64,000 nt of DNA from Planctomicrobium piriforme. Its GTDB lineage: Bacteria; Planctomycetota; Planctomycetia; Planctomycetales; Planctomycetaceae. Each line of letters opens with the position of its first letter. The first letter of the stretch is position 1. The stretch is from the NCBI RefSeq assembly GCF_900113665.1, contig NZ_FOQD01000004.1, positions 287,650 through 351,649 on the forward strand, given 5' to 3'. A program made the position numbers and the translations under genes. Below the pieces are notes generated by a model, which saw only the letters and a list, made by a program, of their open reading frames with translations, was not told the origin of the DNA and made no database searches. Of the stretch, positions 44,601-53,099 are shown in pieces.

Positions 44601-45743
44601 TTATTTGAAGACCATGGCAGGTTCGAGCACGAGCACTTTACGCAAACTCAGCAGGCTGGCAGCAATGACAATCAGAAACACGGCGCAGGCGGTGATGGCC
44701 ACGACCTGCCAGGGAACGAACATCCCGCGGAGATCCGCCTGGCCAGAGATTTCCATGAACTCAAAGAAGCCGGCCGCCATCCCGATGCCGATGCCAAATC
44801 CCATCAGCCCCACGGCGACCGCTTGAAACAGAATCATCCCGATCAGGTGGAGGTTATCGACCCCCATCGCTTTCAGACTGCCGAACTGCTTCAGGTTCTC
44901 GAGCGTGAACAGATAGAACGTCTGCCCTGCAATCGCCGCTCCCACGATGAACCCCAGCACCACCGTAATCCCGAAGTTGATGGGGATGCCGGTGTTTGTC
45001 AGGAAGTAGTTAATGTTGAACCAGAAGAACTCGTCCCAGGACATCGCCTTGAGGTCGGTGGCGGCGGTGATGCGCTTGGTCAAAGCGCCGACATCCACGC
45101 CGGGCCGCGCTTTTGCCAACACGAACGAGAGCGTGTTTCGCTCGGCCGGGATGAACAGCGTCGCCTGACTGTAACGCGTGTAAATCACTGGAAACGTCTG
45201 GAACGGCGGCGTCACGTCGCAGATGCCCACGACCACCGCGCGGCGGTCGTTCATATCCACCGTCACTCCGGTTCGAACCGGCTGGCCGGGGAACAAAAGC
45301 TTGTAACCGGCTGCGTCCACGACGATGCCGTCTGGCCGACGCAGATCAGACACGGTCCCCTGCAGCATGCGCCGTGGACCGCCGACGAGCGACGTATCGT
45401 CGACGCCAATGAGAATGGCTTGGCGAAAATTTCCTTCCGAGGTGCGGCAGCGGACGAGCCCCTTGAAGAGCCGCACGGCCCATTCGACCCCTTCCACGCC
45501 CCGTACTTGATGCAGTCGCGTCTCCGGCATCGGGCGAATTTCGTCGATGTTCTGTTGGGCCTTGTCCATGACCCAGATGTCGGCTTCAGTGACATCGAGA
45601 ATCTGGCTCGACGTGCGTCGCATCAGCCCGACGAAGATCGAGGACTGCTGGGCAATCAGCAGCGAACCGAACGCGACCCCGAAGACAATCCCCAGGTACT
45701 TTGCGCGATCCCCCGTCAGCATTTTCCAGGCAAGCCATTTCAT
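44601..45743 (-). CDS. ABC exporter permease (DevC-like, FtsX family)
   Basis: 380 residues from the ATG at 45741-45743, which overlaps the regulator's stop (ATGA); the longer frame is not used. One N-terminal helix, a large outer domain of about 230 residues (EADIWVMDKAQQNIDEIRPM, PFQTFPVIYTRYSQATLF) and three C-terminal helices (GFIVGAAIAGQTFYLFTLEN). Matches DevC. Confidence 0.93.
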   Translation of the reverse strand: MKWLAWKMLTGDRAKYLGIVFGVAFGSLLIAQQSSIFVGLMRRTSSQILDVTEADIWVMDKAQQNIDEIRPMPETRLHQVRGVEGVEWAVRLFKGLVRCRTSEGNFRQAILIGVDDTSLVGGPRRMLQGTVSDLRRPDGIVVDAAGYKLLFPGQPVRTGVTVDMNDRRAVVVGICDVTPPFQTFPVIYTRYSQATLFIPAERNTLSFVLAKARPGVDVGALTKRITAATDLKAMSWDEFFWFNINYFLTNTGIPINFGITVVLGFIVGAAIAGQTFYLFTLENLKQFGSLKAMGVDNLHLIGMILFQAVAVGLMGFGIGIGMAAGFFEFMEISGQADLRGMFVPWQVVAITACAVFLIVIAASLLSLRKVLVLEPAMVFK

Positions 45744-46372
45744 GCCGGTGACTCCTGACGGGCTCCGGGAAAGGCACGCAGCCCCGCGGCGCTGAAGCGG
45801 ACGACGTGTTCGGTGAGGAGATCGAGATCGAAGAATCGCTGGTATTGTTCTTCGCCGACCAGCAGCCGGCCGATCGGGCGGTGATACCGGTACAGCAGGC
45901 ACTGCGCGATGATGCTAAACGCCTGCAACTGTTTCTGCATGGGCGTCGCATCCGGCGGCAGGAAGCGACCGACGATGTCGATCAACCCCTCAAACATCGG
46001 TCGGATGTAGCTTTCAACCACTTCCTGCGTCGCCACCGAAGGCCGGCCCATTTCCCGCATCATGAGATCGATCTGCCAGGTGGGACGGTCATTGTCGATC
46101 ATGAGCGTCAGCATGTGACGGACGAAGTCCCGCAGCCGATCTTCCGGCGGAGTCTGCTCGCTCCAGGCAAACGTCGGCGGCTCCCCCTGATCGCAGCTCG
46201 CCAGACGCACGACTTCGACATACAGCCGCAGCTTGTCCCCGAAGTGGTAATGGACGGCGGCGATATTGGCCTCGGCTGCGGTGCAGATTTCCCGCACCGT
46301 GGTGAGATCGAAGCCCTTCTCGGCGAAGATCTGACCGGCGGTATTGACCAGGCGCTGCCGCGTATCGTCCAT
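45740..46372 (-). CDS. TetR/AcrR family regulator (CerR-like C-terminus)
   Basis: 210 residues. N-terminal HTH: TRQRLVNTAGQIFAEKGFDL, TTVREICTAAEANIAAVHYH. The C-terminal domain (PPEDRLRDFVRHMLTLMIDN, TWQIDLMMREMGRPS) belongs to the CerR/DUF1956 group that often controls adjacent exporters. First gene of the operon. An upstream in-frame TTG could add four residues. Confidence 0.93.
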   Translation of the reverse strand: MDDTRQRLVNTAGQIFAEKGFDLTTVREICTAAEANIAAVHYHFGDKLRLYVEVVRLASCDQGEPPTFAWSEQTPPEDRLRDFVRHMLTLMIDNDRPTWQIDLMMREMGRPSVATQEVVESYIRPMFEGLIDIVGRFLPPDATPMQKQLQAFSIIAQCLLYRYHRPIGRLLVGEEQYQRFFDLDLLTEHVVRFSAAGLRAFPGARQESPA

Positions 46373-46390
46373 GGGAAGTTCCAAACACTC

Positions 46391-46416
46391 GATTTAATCA
46401 ATCGTTTGATTCAATC
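46391..46416. promoter_or_regulatory. Candidate TetR operator
   Basis: Imperfect 26-bp palindrome GATTTAATCAA-TCGT-TTGATTCAATC (one mismatch per arm of 11), 18 nt upstream of the regulator start. Size and position fit an autoregulatory operator. Confidence 0.75.
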
Positions 46417-46483
46417 GACATTTTTAACTTCCGCGAATGAATTGCAAGGGAGGTTTCCCCAGATTTCTTTGGGGAGAACCAAG

Positions 46484-46517
46484 AAAAAACGTCCGCATCA
46501 CTCGGATGCGGACGTTT
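46484..46517 (-). terminator. Terminator containing the stop codon of its gene
   Basis: On the minus strand AAACGTCCGCATC pairs with GATGCGGACGTTT (13 bp) around a CGAGT loop, followed by TTTTTT-C. The TGA stop of the small gene 46498-46866 begins in the loop. Confidence 0.93.
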
Positions 46518-46866
46518 GAGGTTCGAGCATTTTCCAGACTTTCTTGCCGTAAGTCTTTGAGAGCCTGACGATTTGATGTTGTCGCAGGTCCAATGTTCGC
46601 ACCTGTTTCGCCGGCCCTCGCACCAGCACAAATGGCAGGCAGATGGAAGCGACGCGGTAGGGAACGCCGGCGTCTTCGGCTCGACGAGTCAGCCGCACCA
46701 TCTGGTCCGGAGCAAGGTTGGCAGCCTCAGAGTACCACACGAACGACGGAACCTCGACCACTTCGTTCAACGTGGTTACGAAGTCACCGCAACGCACATC
46801 TTCCGGTGCGAGCCGCTGCGCCAGTCGGGATTCGGAGTCAGCAGACATGGGAAGATCAGGCGTCAT
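46498..46866 (-). CDS. Conserved-looking hypothetical protein
   Basis: 122 residues from ATG 46864-46866 (frame open to 46917). A compact beta-rich pattern: APEDVRCGDFVTTLNEVVEV, VPYRVASICLPFVLVRGPAK and TLDLRQHQIVRLSKTYGKKV. I recall similar short proteins in planctomycetes, without known function. No signal peptide. The terminator forms over its stop codon. Confidence 0.65.
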   Translation of the reverse strand: MTPDLPMSADSESRLAQRLAPEDVRCGDFVTTLNEVVEVPSFVWYSEAANLAPDQMVRLTRRAEDAGVPYRVASICLPFVLVRGPAKQVRTLDLRQHQIVRLSKTYGKKVWKMLEPQTSASE

Positions 46867-47005
46867 GATCCACGCGGCAGCACGCCGCCAGGCGAAGGAA
46901 AAAAGTTCAGTCCTCATGCGGACACCAGATCACGGAGGAGGTTCGAGGTTCTGGGTCTTTCAGCTCTGATCTGACAACCGCAGCGAGCATCGCCAGCTAT
47001 CATGG

Positions 47006-47458
47006 ATGTCTATGAACAAGGCGTTTGTCCGTGAACCTGATGATGATGGCCGTGCGTTCTGCCCGCGGTGCGGCGCGCTCGGCACGCCTGTGACCTCTGG
47101 CCCGCTCGATCAGCATGTCGTCGCGGCGGCACGTTCCCGACTGGGAGCGTCGGCGTGGTTCTGTGCGTATCCGCCGTGTGAAGTCGCCTACTTCGACGCG
47201 TTTGATTCCGTCGTGCTGGTCAGCGAGTTGCAGCACCCGGTCTATCCGAAAGATACCGACGCATCGCTGTGCGCCTGCTTCGGGTTCTCACTCGAAGACA
47301 TTCAGGACGACGTGGATTCGCCGACGCCGGTTCGAATTCGGGAACTGCTGGCGAAATCGCAGTCGCCGGAAGCGAGATGCCAGACGCTGGCGCCGGATGG
47401 CCGCTGCTGCATGGCAGAGATCAAACGGCTGTACATGAAGCTCCGCGAGCAGCGTTAG
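47006..47458 (+). CDS. CopZ-like iron-sulfur/zinc-binding protein
   Basis: 150 residues. Cys pairs FCPRCG and WFCAYPPCEVAYFD, then the block PVYPKDTDASLCACFGFSLEDI, resemble the extra N-terminal domain (zf-CopZ) of some copper chaperones, which binds zinc and a [2Fe-2S] cluster. No HMA copper-binding domain follows, so it may be a stand-alone metal-binding unit. Further Cys occur at ARCQTL and RCCMAE. Confidence 0.8.
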   Translation: MSMNKAFVREPDDDGRAFCPRCGALGTPVTSGPLDQHVVAAARSRLGASAWFCAYPPCEVAYFDAFDSVVLVSELQHPVYPKDTDASLCACFGFSLEDIQDDVDSPTPVRIRELLAKSQSPEARCQTLAPDGRCCMAEIKRLYMKLREQR

Positions 47459-47490
47459 AAGCAGCATGAGCAGCTGGCGGCATCGACATT

Positions 47491-47580
47491 TCTGTCTGTG
47501 CCAAGCTGATGAAATGTTGCAATGCTAACAGTGCAACATTTGCAGACAGAGTCTTTTTGCACAGACTAAAAAGTCTGTGC
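47491..47580. repeat. Nested hairpins between convergent genes
   Basis: TCTGTCTG (47491-47498) with CAGACAGA (47543-47550) encloses AAATGTTGCA/TGCAACATTT (47512-47521, 47532-47541). A second hairpin GCACAGACT-AAAA-AGTCTGTGC follows at 47559-47580. It probably ends transcription on both strands. Confidence 0.85.
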
Positions 47581-47597
47581 CACCTCAGGGCAAGACA

Positions 47598-49220
47598 TCA
47601 GGTGTCTTTTCCAAAGGCATTCAGCAGAGGCTCAATGTGCTGCGCGTAGTTCCGCCAGCGGCGTCGGGAGGTGCGATAGATCGGCTGCTGCACCTGCCAG
47701 GCGCTGGCCGTGGCGACGGGCCGCGATTCGGTATGCGACTCAAAGCACGCGCTCTCGCTGGCGAGTTCGCAGTGCTTCAACAATTCGCCGATGACGCTCG
47801 TGGGCGTTTCCACGAGTTGTTCATAGCTCACGTCCAGAATCCGTCCCGGCAACACGGTGTGCCAGTGCTGCATCAGGCGTTCGTAGGCCTGGTAGTAAGC
47901 GACCAGGTCTTCGAGCCGATAGGCAAACGACAATTGCCGCGTGAAATGCTGGAAGTAGCAGCTGAGGCAGACGTCGCGAGGGTCGCGGCGGCAGTGAATG
48001 ATTTTGGCATTCGGAAAGCTGGCGGCGATCCAGCCCAAGTGCAGAAAGTTGGCCGGCATCTTGTCCGTAAAACGGGGCCGGGCAATGTCTCGTTGCGGCG
48101 TGTACAAGTACGTCTCGGCCAGTTCATGCACATCCGCTTGCGTCAGCCGCGCGGCTGTGGCAACGGTGTCGCCAGGACATCCCAGTGACTCGCCCATCTC
48201 GGTGATGAGCCGTCCGAGAATCTCGCGTTCCCCGAATGCCTGCACTTGTGAGTTGGCCGCCAGAATCTGTTCGACCAGCGTGGTGCCTGAGCGGGGCATC
48301 CCGACGATGAAAATCGGGTCATCAATGTCGAGACCCCAGTTTCGCCGGGCAAGCAGGAAATCGGCCGTCCAGACCTTCCGGGTCTGCTCGACCCAGGCCG
48401 CGTGAGCGCCCTGATCGAACTCGACGGAAACGAGAGCGTTCCCCTGCTGATAGTGCTTGAATGCCTCGTCATAATCCCGCAAGTCGTCGGCGATTTTTCC
48501 CTGCGCGAAGTGGAAAAACGTGCGGTCTTCCGCGGAGTTCACTCGAGCGCCGACCTGTTGTTTCCAGACGGCAATGCGCGAGCGGTCTGACTCGGTGAAC
48601 TTGGTTGTCCCGCTGAGATTAAACAGGACTTTCGCCGGCCGGGGATGAGTCGGCAGGGCGCTCAGATAACGATCCGCCGCATCGTCGAGCCGACCGGCGT
48701 CCATCAGCGCGTTGCCGTAGTTGAAGGCCACCAGCGGCGAGGCCGGTTCGACGGCCTCGGCTTGCGCCAGCAGTTGCAGTGCCTGATCGAGATTCCCCTC
48801 CTGGCGCAGGACCGATGCCAGATTGAGGAGTGCGGCGATGTGTTTGGGCTGATGTTTGAGAATGAAACGATAGTTGTCCGCGGCGTACTGCGGTTCCCCC
48901 TGATCCTTCTGGAGATTCCCCAGGACCAGTCGCGCAGAGAGATTCGAGGGATCGAGCTGCAGGGCCTGACGCAGGCAGTCGAGAGCCGGCGTCACTTCAT
49001 GACACTGCAGCAGCAGTTCGCAAACCGCGACCCAGATGTTCACCTGCGTCGGATCGCAACGGAGAGCCTGTTCGAATGCAGCCAGTGCGGCGGCATGGTC
49101 GCCGCTGGTCCAGGCGAGATTCCCCTGCCGGACATACTCCGCCAGTTCCTGAGAACCTGAGTGGAGAGCGGAATGCCGTGTGGCGAGATCTCTGGAGCAG
49201 TCGGCAACAGCATCACCCAC
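47598..49220 (-). CDS. TPR protein with sulfotransferase domain
   Basis: 540 residues; GTG start. Residues 20-230 are TPR-like repeats (ALAAFEQALRCDPTQVN, CLRQALQLDPSNLSARLVLG, AALLNLASVLRQEGNLDQAL). Residues 285-530 are a sulfotransferase: FIVGMPRSGTTLVEQIL is the PAPS 5'-phosphosulfate loop and IHCRRDPRDVCLSCYFQHF the 3'-phosphate region. The acceptor is unknown (protein tyrosine or glycans in the family). Single-gene unit. Confidence 0.93.
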   Translation of the reverse strand: MGDAVADCSRDLATRHSALHSGSQELAEYVRQGNLAWTSGDHAAALAAFEQALRCDPTQVNIWVAVCELLLQCHEVTPALDCLRQALQLDPSNLSARLVLGNLQKDQGEPQYAADNYRFILKHQPKHIAALLNLASVLRQEGNLDQALQLLAQAEAVEPASPLVAFNYGNALMDAGRLDDAADRYLSALPTHPRPAKVLFNLSGTTKFTESDRSRIAVWKQQVGARVNSAEDRTFFHFAQGKIADDLRDYDEAFKHYQQGNALVSVEFDQGAHAAWVEQTRKVWTADFLLARRNWGLDIDDPIFIVGMPRSGTTLVEQILAANSQVQAFGEREILGRLITEMGESLGCPGDTVATAARLTQADVHELAETYLYTPQRDIARPRFTDKMPANFLHLGWIAASFPNAKIIHCRRDPRDVCLSCYFQHFTRQLSFAYRLEDLVAYYQAYERLMQHWHTVLPGRILDVSYEQLVETPTSVIGELLKHCELASESACFESHTESRPVATASAWQVQQPIYRTSRRRWRNYAQHIEPLLNAFGKDT

Positions 49221-49581
49221 AGTGCTCTCCGGCAGAAAGTGCGGATTCAGGCGTCAGAAACAGCCTGAGGGCGGCCTGAAACGACCGTCCGTCACGGTTG
49301 TATCGGCGTTGCCGGTCTCGCGAATGAGCCGGGTTTCACACGGACCTCCCTAAATGGAATTCCGTAGAAGAGGGGTCGTGCAATCAGGTTCCAAGCTCAT
49401 CGAAATAAAGTACGCTCCAAAGCCTTTTTCATCACGAGGACACGGAGAAGAAGAGACCACGACTTGCACGAATCTCTCATCTCATTTGGGCGATTTGGCC
49501 TGAGGACAGATTGCCAGAGTCTGACGAGACTTCGACGATTCGATTCGTGTTATTCGTCTGATTCGTGGTTTAGCCCACGAT
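49221..49581. other. Gene-free stretch with ATTCGT-type repeats
   Basis: 361 bases. At 49537-49571 the phrases GATTCGATTCGTGTT, ATTCGTCTG and ATTCGTGG repeat with a 9-nt period; a loosely related ACACGGAG/ACCACGA phrase lies at 49440-49475. No gene seen. Confidence 0.6.
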
Positions 49582-51048
49582 TCATTGAGCTTGTTCCTCA
49601 ACCCCCGTCGGCATCCATTGCCCAGCAATAAACAGCACTGCTGTCGGTACCAGTTGCAGCAGAAACCGGTGGCTCGAGCCGCCGAGGTGGTCTTCGACGG
49701 CCAGCGGGGCCAGCATGCCGGCGGTTAGCAGCCCGGCCACCGCGCCGGCCATGTCGGCCAGGAGCAGCAGTTGCGGTCTGGTCAGGACGCGTCGAGGGTA
49801 TGTGACTGCCGCGAGCAGTACGCCCCACCAGTGCAGGCCCCAGACAGAAGATTCGCGGAACATCCGGCTCAGCAGATGCCGCGACGACCAGTTCAGCGTC
49901 TGCAGGCCGGCGGCCAGATTCTCTGCTGACATTCGCGAGAAGTAGCTCATCTCGTTCGTCGTCGGCAGCGACCGGCGATGCCAGAGCCACGGCATGAGAA
50001 TCAGAATGACCGCAAAGAGATAACAGGCGATGGAGAGGAGTCCGGTGCGAAACTGAAGCGGAAATCGCACCAGCACCAGCACGCTGAATACGGCGACATC
50101 GACGAGCAGAAAGGCCAGTCCTTCATCCTTGGTGAACGCCGCCAGCCCGCCAAAGAGTCCGGCGAAAAGCAACGAGAGTGCTCCGCGAGGGGTGAGTCCA
50201 TGTCTCCCCTCGCCCCGGCCAAGTAACGAAGAGGGCGGGGAGAGGGGAGCCTGCCGCAGGAAGTCCCACAAATACAACACCGACAGCCCGTGAAAGCAGG
50301 CGAGCGGGGCATCCGCCTGACCGGATGAAAAGCTGTATTCCCAAGGGAACAGTGACGGCACGGTCGCCAGCAACAATGTGTAGAGCCAGGCCGATTCCTC
50401 GTCGGTATGACGTTTCAAGACTCCAGCGAAGTTCAGCTGCAGGGCCAGAAACATCAAGGGAAAGACGACCTTGGAAAACCGGTCGTTCACTTCGCCGAGC
50501 AGTTCGTAGACGTTCGCTTCCGCCAGCGGGACCAGCAAAGGGTAGCGCGGATGACCCTGGACGAAGTCCGGATCGCGCAGCAAGGGGCTGCAGATCGTCC
50601 CTTCGTTGAAGATCACCACACTTTTGATTCCGAAGATCGCCCGTTCATCCCACAGGTGTTGCGGCTTCAGGATGGCCAGCACGAATGTTCCGCAGAAGAT
50701 GAGCCCCACTGCAATCTGATACCAGAATGTGGATGTGCTGACCGGTCGCAACGGGGGGAATGAAACCGTCGAGTTCCGTCGCACAGCGAACAGCAGGGCC
50801 CCGCCCACGCCGGCCAGCAGCAGCGAGATGACGCGACCGAGTGTTCCGCCTGCCAGGCACCACACCATCAGCAGCCAACTGCCGAGTCCTAGCCCGAGCG
50901 CCAGCCCGGCGCCGAGATATTCACATCGGGTCAGTGTGAGGGGCTCTCCCCGCCAGCGCTGGCTGACTGTCGCCAGAATTCGGACGAGGGCCGCGCCCAG
51001 GCACCAGAGTCCAGCGAGTCCAATGATCAGGCACAGTCCGGCGATCAT
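49582..51048 (-). CDS. GT39-like membrane glycosyltransferase candidate
   Basis: 488 residues from the ATG at 51046-51048, overlapping the upstream gene's stop (ATGA). About 11-12 hydrophobic helices. LWDERAIFGIKS and SFSSGQADAPLACFHG resemble the outer-loop acidic region of polyprenol-phosphate-sugar glycosyltransferases (GT39/83), as in ArnT-like enzymes; the usual DE pair may be DER at about residue 134. A short segment near residue 268 (SPPSSLLGRGEGRHGLTP) breaks between helices and is encoded by a repeat-like sequence. Acceptor unknown. Confidence 0.7.
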   Translation of the reverse strand: MIAGLCLIIGLAGLWCLGAALVRILATVSQRWRGEPLTLTRCEYLGAGLALGLGLGSWLLMVWCLAGGTLGRVISLLLAGVGGALLFAVRRNSTVSFPPLRPVSTSTFWYQIAVGLIFCGTFVLAILKPQHLWDERAIFGIKSVVIFNEGTICSPLLRDPDFVQGHPRYPLLVPLAEANVYELLGEVNDRFSKVVFPLMFLALQLNFAGVLKRHTDEESAWLYTLLLATVPSLFPWEYSFSSGQADAPLACFHGLSVLYLWDFLRQAPLSPPSSLLGRGEGRHGLTPRGALSLLFAGLFGGLAAFTKDEGLAFLLVDVAVFSVLVLVRFPLQFRTGLLSIACYLFAVILILMPWLWHRRSLPTTNEMSYFSRMSAENLAAGLQTLNWSSRHLLSRMFRESSVWGLHWWGVLLAAVTYPRRVLTRPQLLLLADMAGAVAGLLTAGMLAPLAVEDHLGGSSHRFLLQLVPTAVLFIAGQWMPTGVEEQAQ

Positions 51049-51890
51049 GGCAGCGCCTCGCCGATTCGACGCAGTACCAGCACATACGGCGGCGGCTCTT
51101 TCGTCTGGTTTTTCTGTTCCCAGTTGGCGATCCAACTGGCGTCCTCGCTGCGGCGCTGCGGCAGGTTGTACTCAGACCCTTCGAAGTATTCGAGGATGTA
51201 GTCGGGCCGTACCCTGGCAAGCCATTCCGGGCTGAGGTCAGACAATTGATACGCCTGATACTGATGCGGCTGGCCTGCCTGGGGGATTGCGAATTCGGCA
51301 CTTTCATGCGTGGGGTGAATCAGCCGTCGCGGTTGCAGATAGTACGAAAGAAAGAACAGCTTCTGATCGCTCAGAACCAGAATGCGGGCGTTTTCAGGCG
51401 TGGCGGATTTCAGATAGGCCAGCACCTCGCGATTTTCGAGGCTCATGTTCGGCAGAATTTCCGAGCCAGGGTTGAACCGGAAGTAGCCCCACTCTCGAGT
51501 GAAATTCACGACTGCGTCGGCCGTCTGCGCGAGCGCGAGCAACAACCAGCAGACAATCAGCCCGCGGACGAGTACGGTGCGCACAACATTGCTGCAGCGT
51601 GTTTGCCGGAGAAACTGTTTCTGGACGCGCTCAATGGCATCTTCGAGCACCGGCAATTGCAGTGTTGCCCAGGCGGCCAACAGCGCGAAGACCGGGAGAA
51701 ATAATCGGGCGAGCCACCACGCGGCTTCGGCCCTTCCAAAGGCGATGAATTCTGCCTGAGAAGAGTTCTCGGCGCGATCGACTGCCCACGTGCAGACATC
51801 TTCGACAGGTACGATCCAGACCGCGACCGCACCCAACGCAAAGAGCGTCAGACTCAGCATCGCGGCCGCTTTGGAAAGTGTCGCTCGCAC
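51045..51890 (-). CDS. Hypothetical membrane protein paired with GT39-like gene
   Basis: 281 residues: helices near 8-30, 56-80 and 107-125, then an outer domain (about 130-281) with GYFRFNPGSEILPNMSLENR, ATPENARILVLSD and PDYILEYFEGSEYN. The C-terminal part looks like the soluble tail of GT39-type proteins, so the two genes may encode one split glycosyltransferase. Overlap of four bases supports co-translation. Confidence 0.7.
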   Translation of the reverse strand: MRATLSKAAAMLSLTLFALGAVAVWIVPVEDVCTWAVDRAENSSQAEFIAFGRAEAAWWLARLFLPVFALLAAWATLQLPVLEDAIERVQKQFLRQTRCSNVVRTVLVRGLIVCWLLLALAQTADAVVNFTREWGYFRFNPGSEILPNMSLENREVLAYLKSATPENARILVLSDQKLFFLSYYLQPRRLIHPTHESAEFAIPQAGQPHQYQAYQLSDLSPEWLARVRPDYILEYFEGSEYNLPQRRSEDASWIANWEQKNQTKEPPPYVLVLRRIGEALP

Positions 51891-51899
51891 GGACGCCCG

Positions 51900-52880
51900 T
51901 TACATCAGTTTGACCAGACACTGGTCGAAGTACGCCCGCGACTTGTTGATCTCGGCGGTCACGGCCGCGGTCGATTCCATGATGGGGATGCCGCGCGGCG
52001 TGGGATGCATGAAGATTTCCGTCCAGCCTGAGTACTGGATGTCTTTCATCGCCTGTAGCAGCGGCGTGAAGTCGAGCGGTCCCCGACCTGGCATTTGCAG
52101 CAGTTCTTCCTCTTTCGGCAGCTTCTTCATGCAGCCGTTGCCGTGCTGCCAGCCGTAGAAGACCGCCATCCGGTTGCCGATGGTGCGAATGAGTTCGGCC
52201 AGCAGCTTTTCTTCTTGCGGTAGGTGGTACGGCGCGAGAGCGATGCCCAGTGTTGTTGAGGGCTCCAGCTCGACGAGCCATTTCACCGAATCGGGCGATT
52301 CCATCAAGCCGTTGCCGTGGTTCTCGATGGCAATCACCACGCCGGCTTCACGAGCGAGTTCCAGGTGCGGCTGCATTTGCTCGATGAACTTGGCGATGGC
52401 CGACTTCAGGGCATCGCCGCTGAGTCCCTTGGGGCCGACCCCTTCGGTGACAATCGTTTTACAACCGAGCCGCTGGGCGAGCTTCAGTTCTTCCTTCAGT
52501 TTGAAGGGACCGAGCTTGTACTGGGTGATGCAGCCGAGCTGAACATTTTCTTTTTTCAGAAGCGCGGCGAAGGCTTCTTCTCCCATTTCGTCGAGTTGCT
52601 CGCGCTGATTGCCGTGCACCCGTGGCCAGATATCGATGGCCGAGGAACCGGTTTTCGCCACTTGAGGCAGAATTTCGGCGATGGGAGTTTCCCCGTACAT
52701 CGACGAGCCGACCAGATACTTCAAATTGAACTTGGCCTGATCGGCCGCTTTCAGAAATGATCCGGAAACGGCGGCGGCTGCCAGGGTCGCACAAAAGGCC
52801 CTGCGGGAAAACGCCGCCGACGGCAACTGTTGGCCGTTGGAGGCCTGCGACAGGTTGCGAACACTTCCATCCACGGTCAT
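51900..52880 (-). CDS. Tat-exported sugar phosphate isomerase/epimerase-like protein
   Basis: 326 residues. Tat signal SRRAFCATLAAAAVSGSF at about residues 25-42, then an AP-endonuclease 2-type barrel: YLVGSSMYGETPIAEILPQV, AIDIWPRVHGNQREQL, GCKTIVTEGVGP, GVVIAIENHGNGLMESPDS and FYGWQHGNGCMKKLP. The IENH and GWQH segments are expected metal ligands. Substrate unknown; exported members are frequent in planctomycetes. 10 nt behind the preceding operon gene on the same strand. Confidence 0.9.
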   Translation of the reverse strand: MTVDGSVRNLSQASNGQQLPSAAFSRRAFCATLAAAAVSGSFLKAADQAKFNLKYLVGSSMYGETPIAEILPQVAKTGSSAIDIWPRVHGNQREQLDEMGEEAFAALLKKENVQLGCITQYKLGPFKLKEELKLAQRLGCKTIVTEGVGPKGLSGDALKSAIAKFIEQMQPHLELAREAGVVIAIENHGNGLMESPDSVKWLVELEPSTTLGIALAPYHLPQEEKLLAELIRTIGNRMAVFYGWQHGNGCMKKLPKEEELLQMPGRGPLDFTPLLQAMKDIQYSGWTEIFMHPTPRGIPIMESTAAVTAEINKSRAYFDQCLVKLM

Positions 52881-53099
52881 CTGGCGGCTCCGGAAATCAG
52901 GGAAGAAAGCCCGTTAAAAACCTGCTGACTCGACATGAAAAAGTGTCTCCATTCGCTGCAGGAGACACTTCGCATCATCCCCATCGCATGTGTCGGCTGC
53001 AACCGAGTCCTCACCTGCCACAAATTATCTTCAAAACTCCCCGGCGCAGTTGTTGCTTCATCATGGAAATCGAACCGGTGAACTGAGAAAGTCTGCTCC

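Noticed and set aside
43821..45758. Plus-strand frame of 645 codons
   Set aside because: Antisense to the DevA and DevC genes, whose motifs are complete; His/Asp/Arg-rich shadow.
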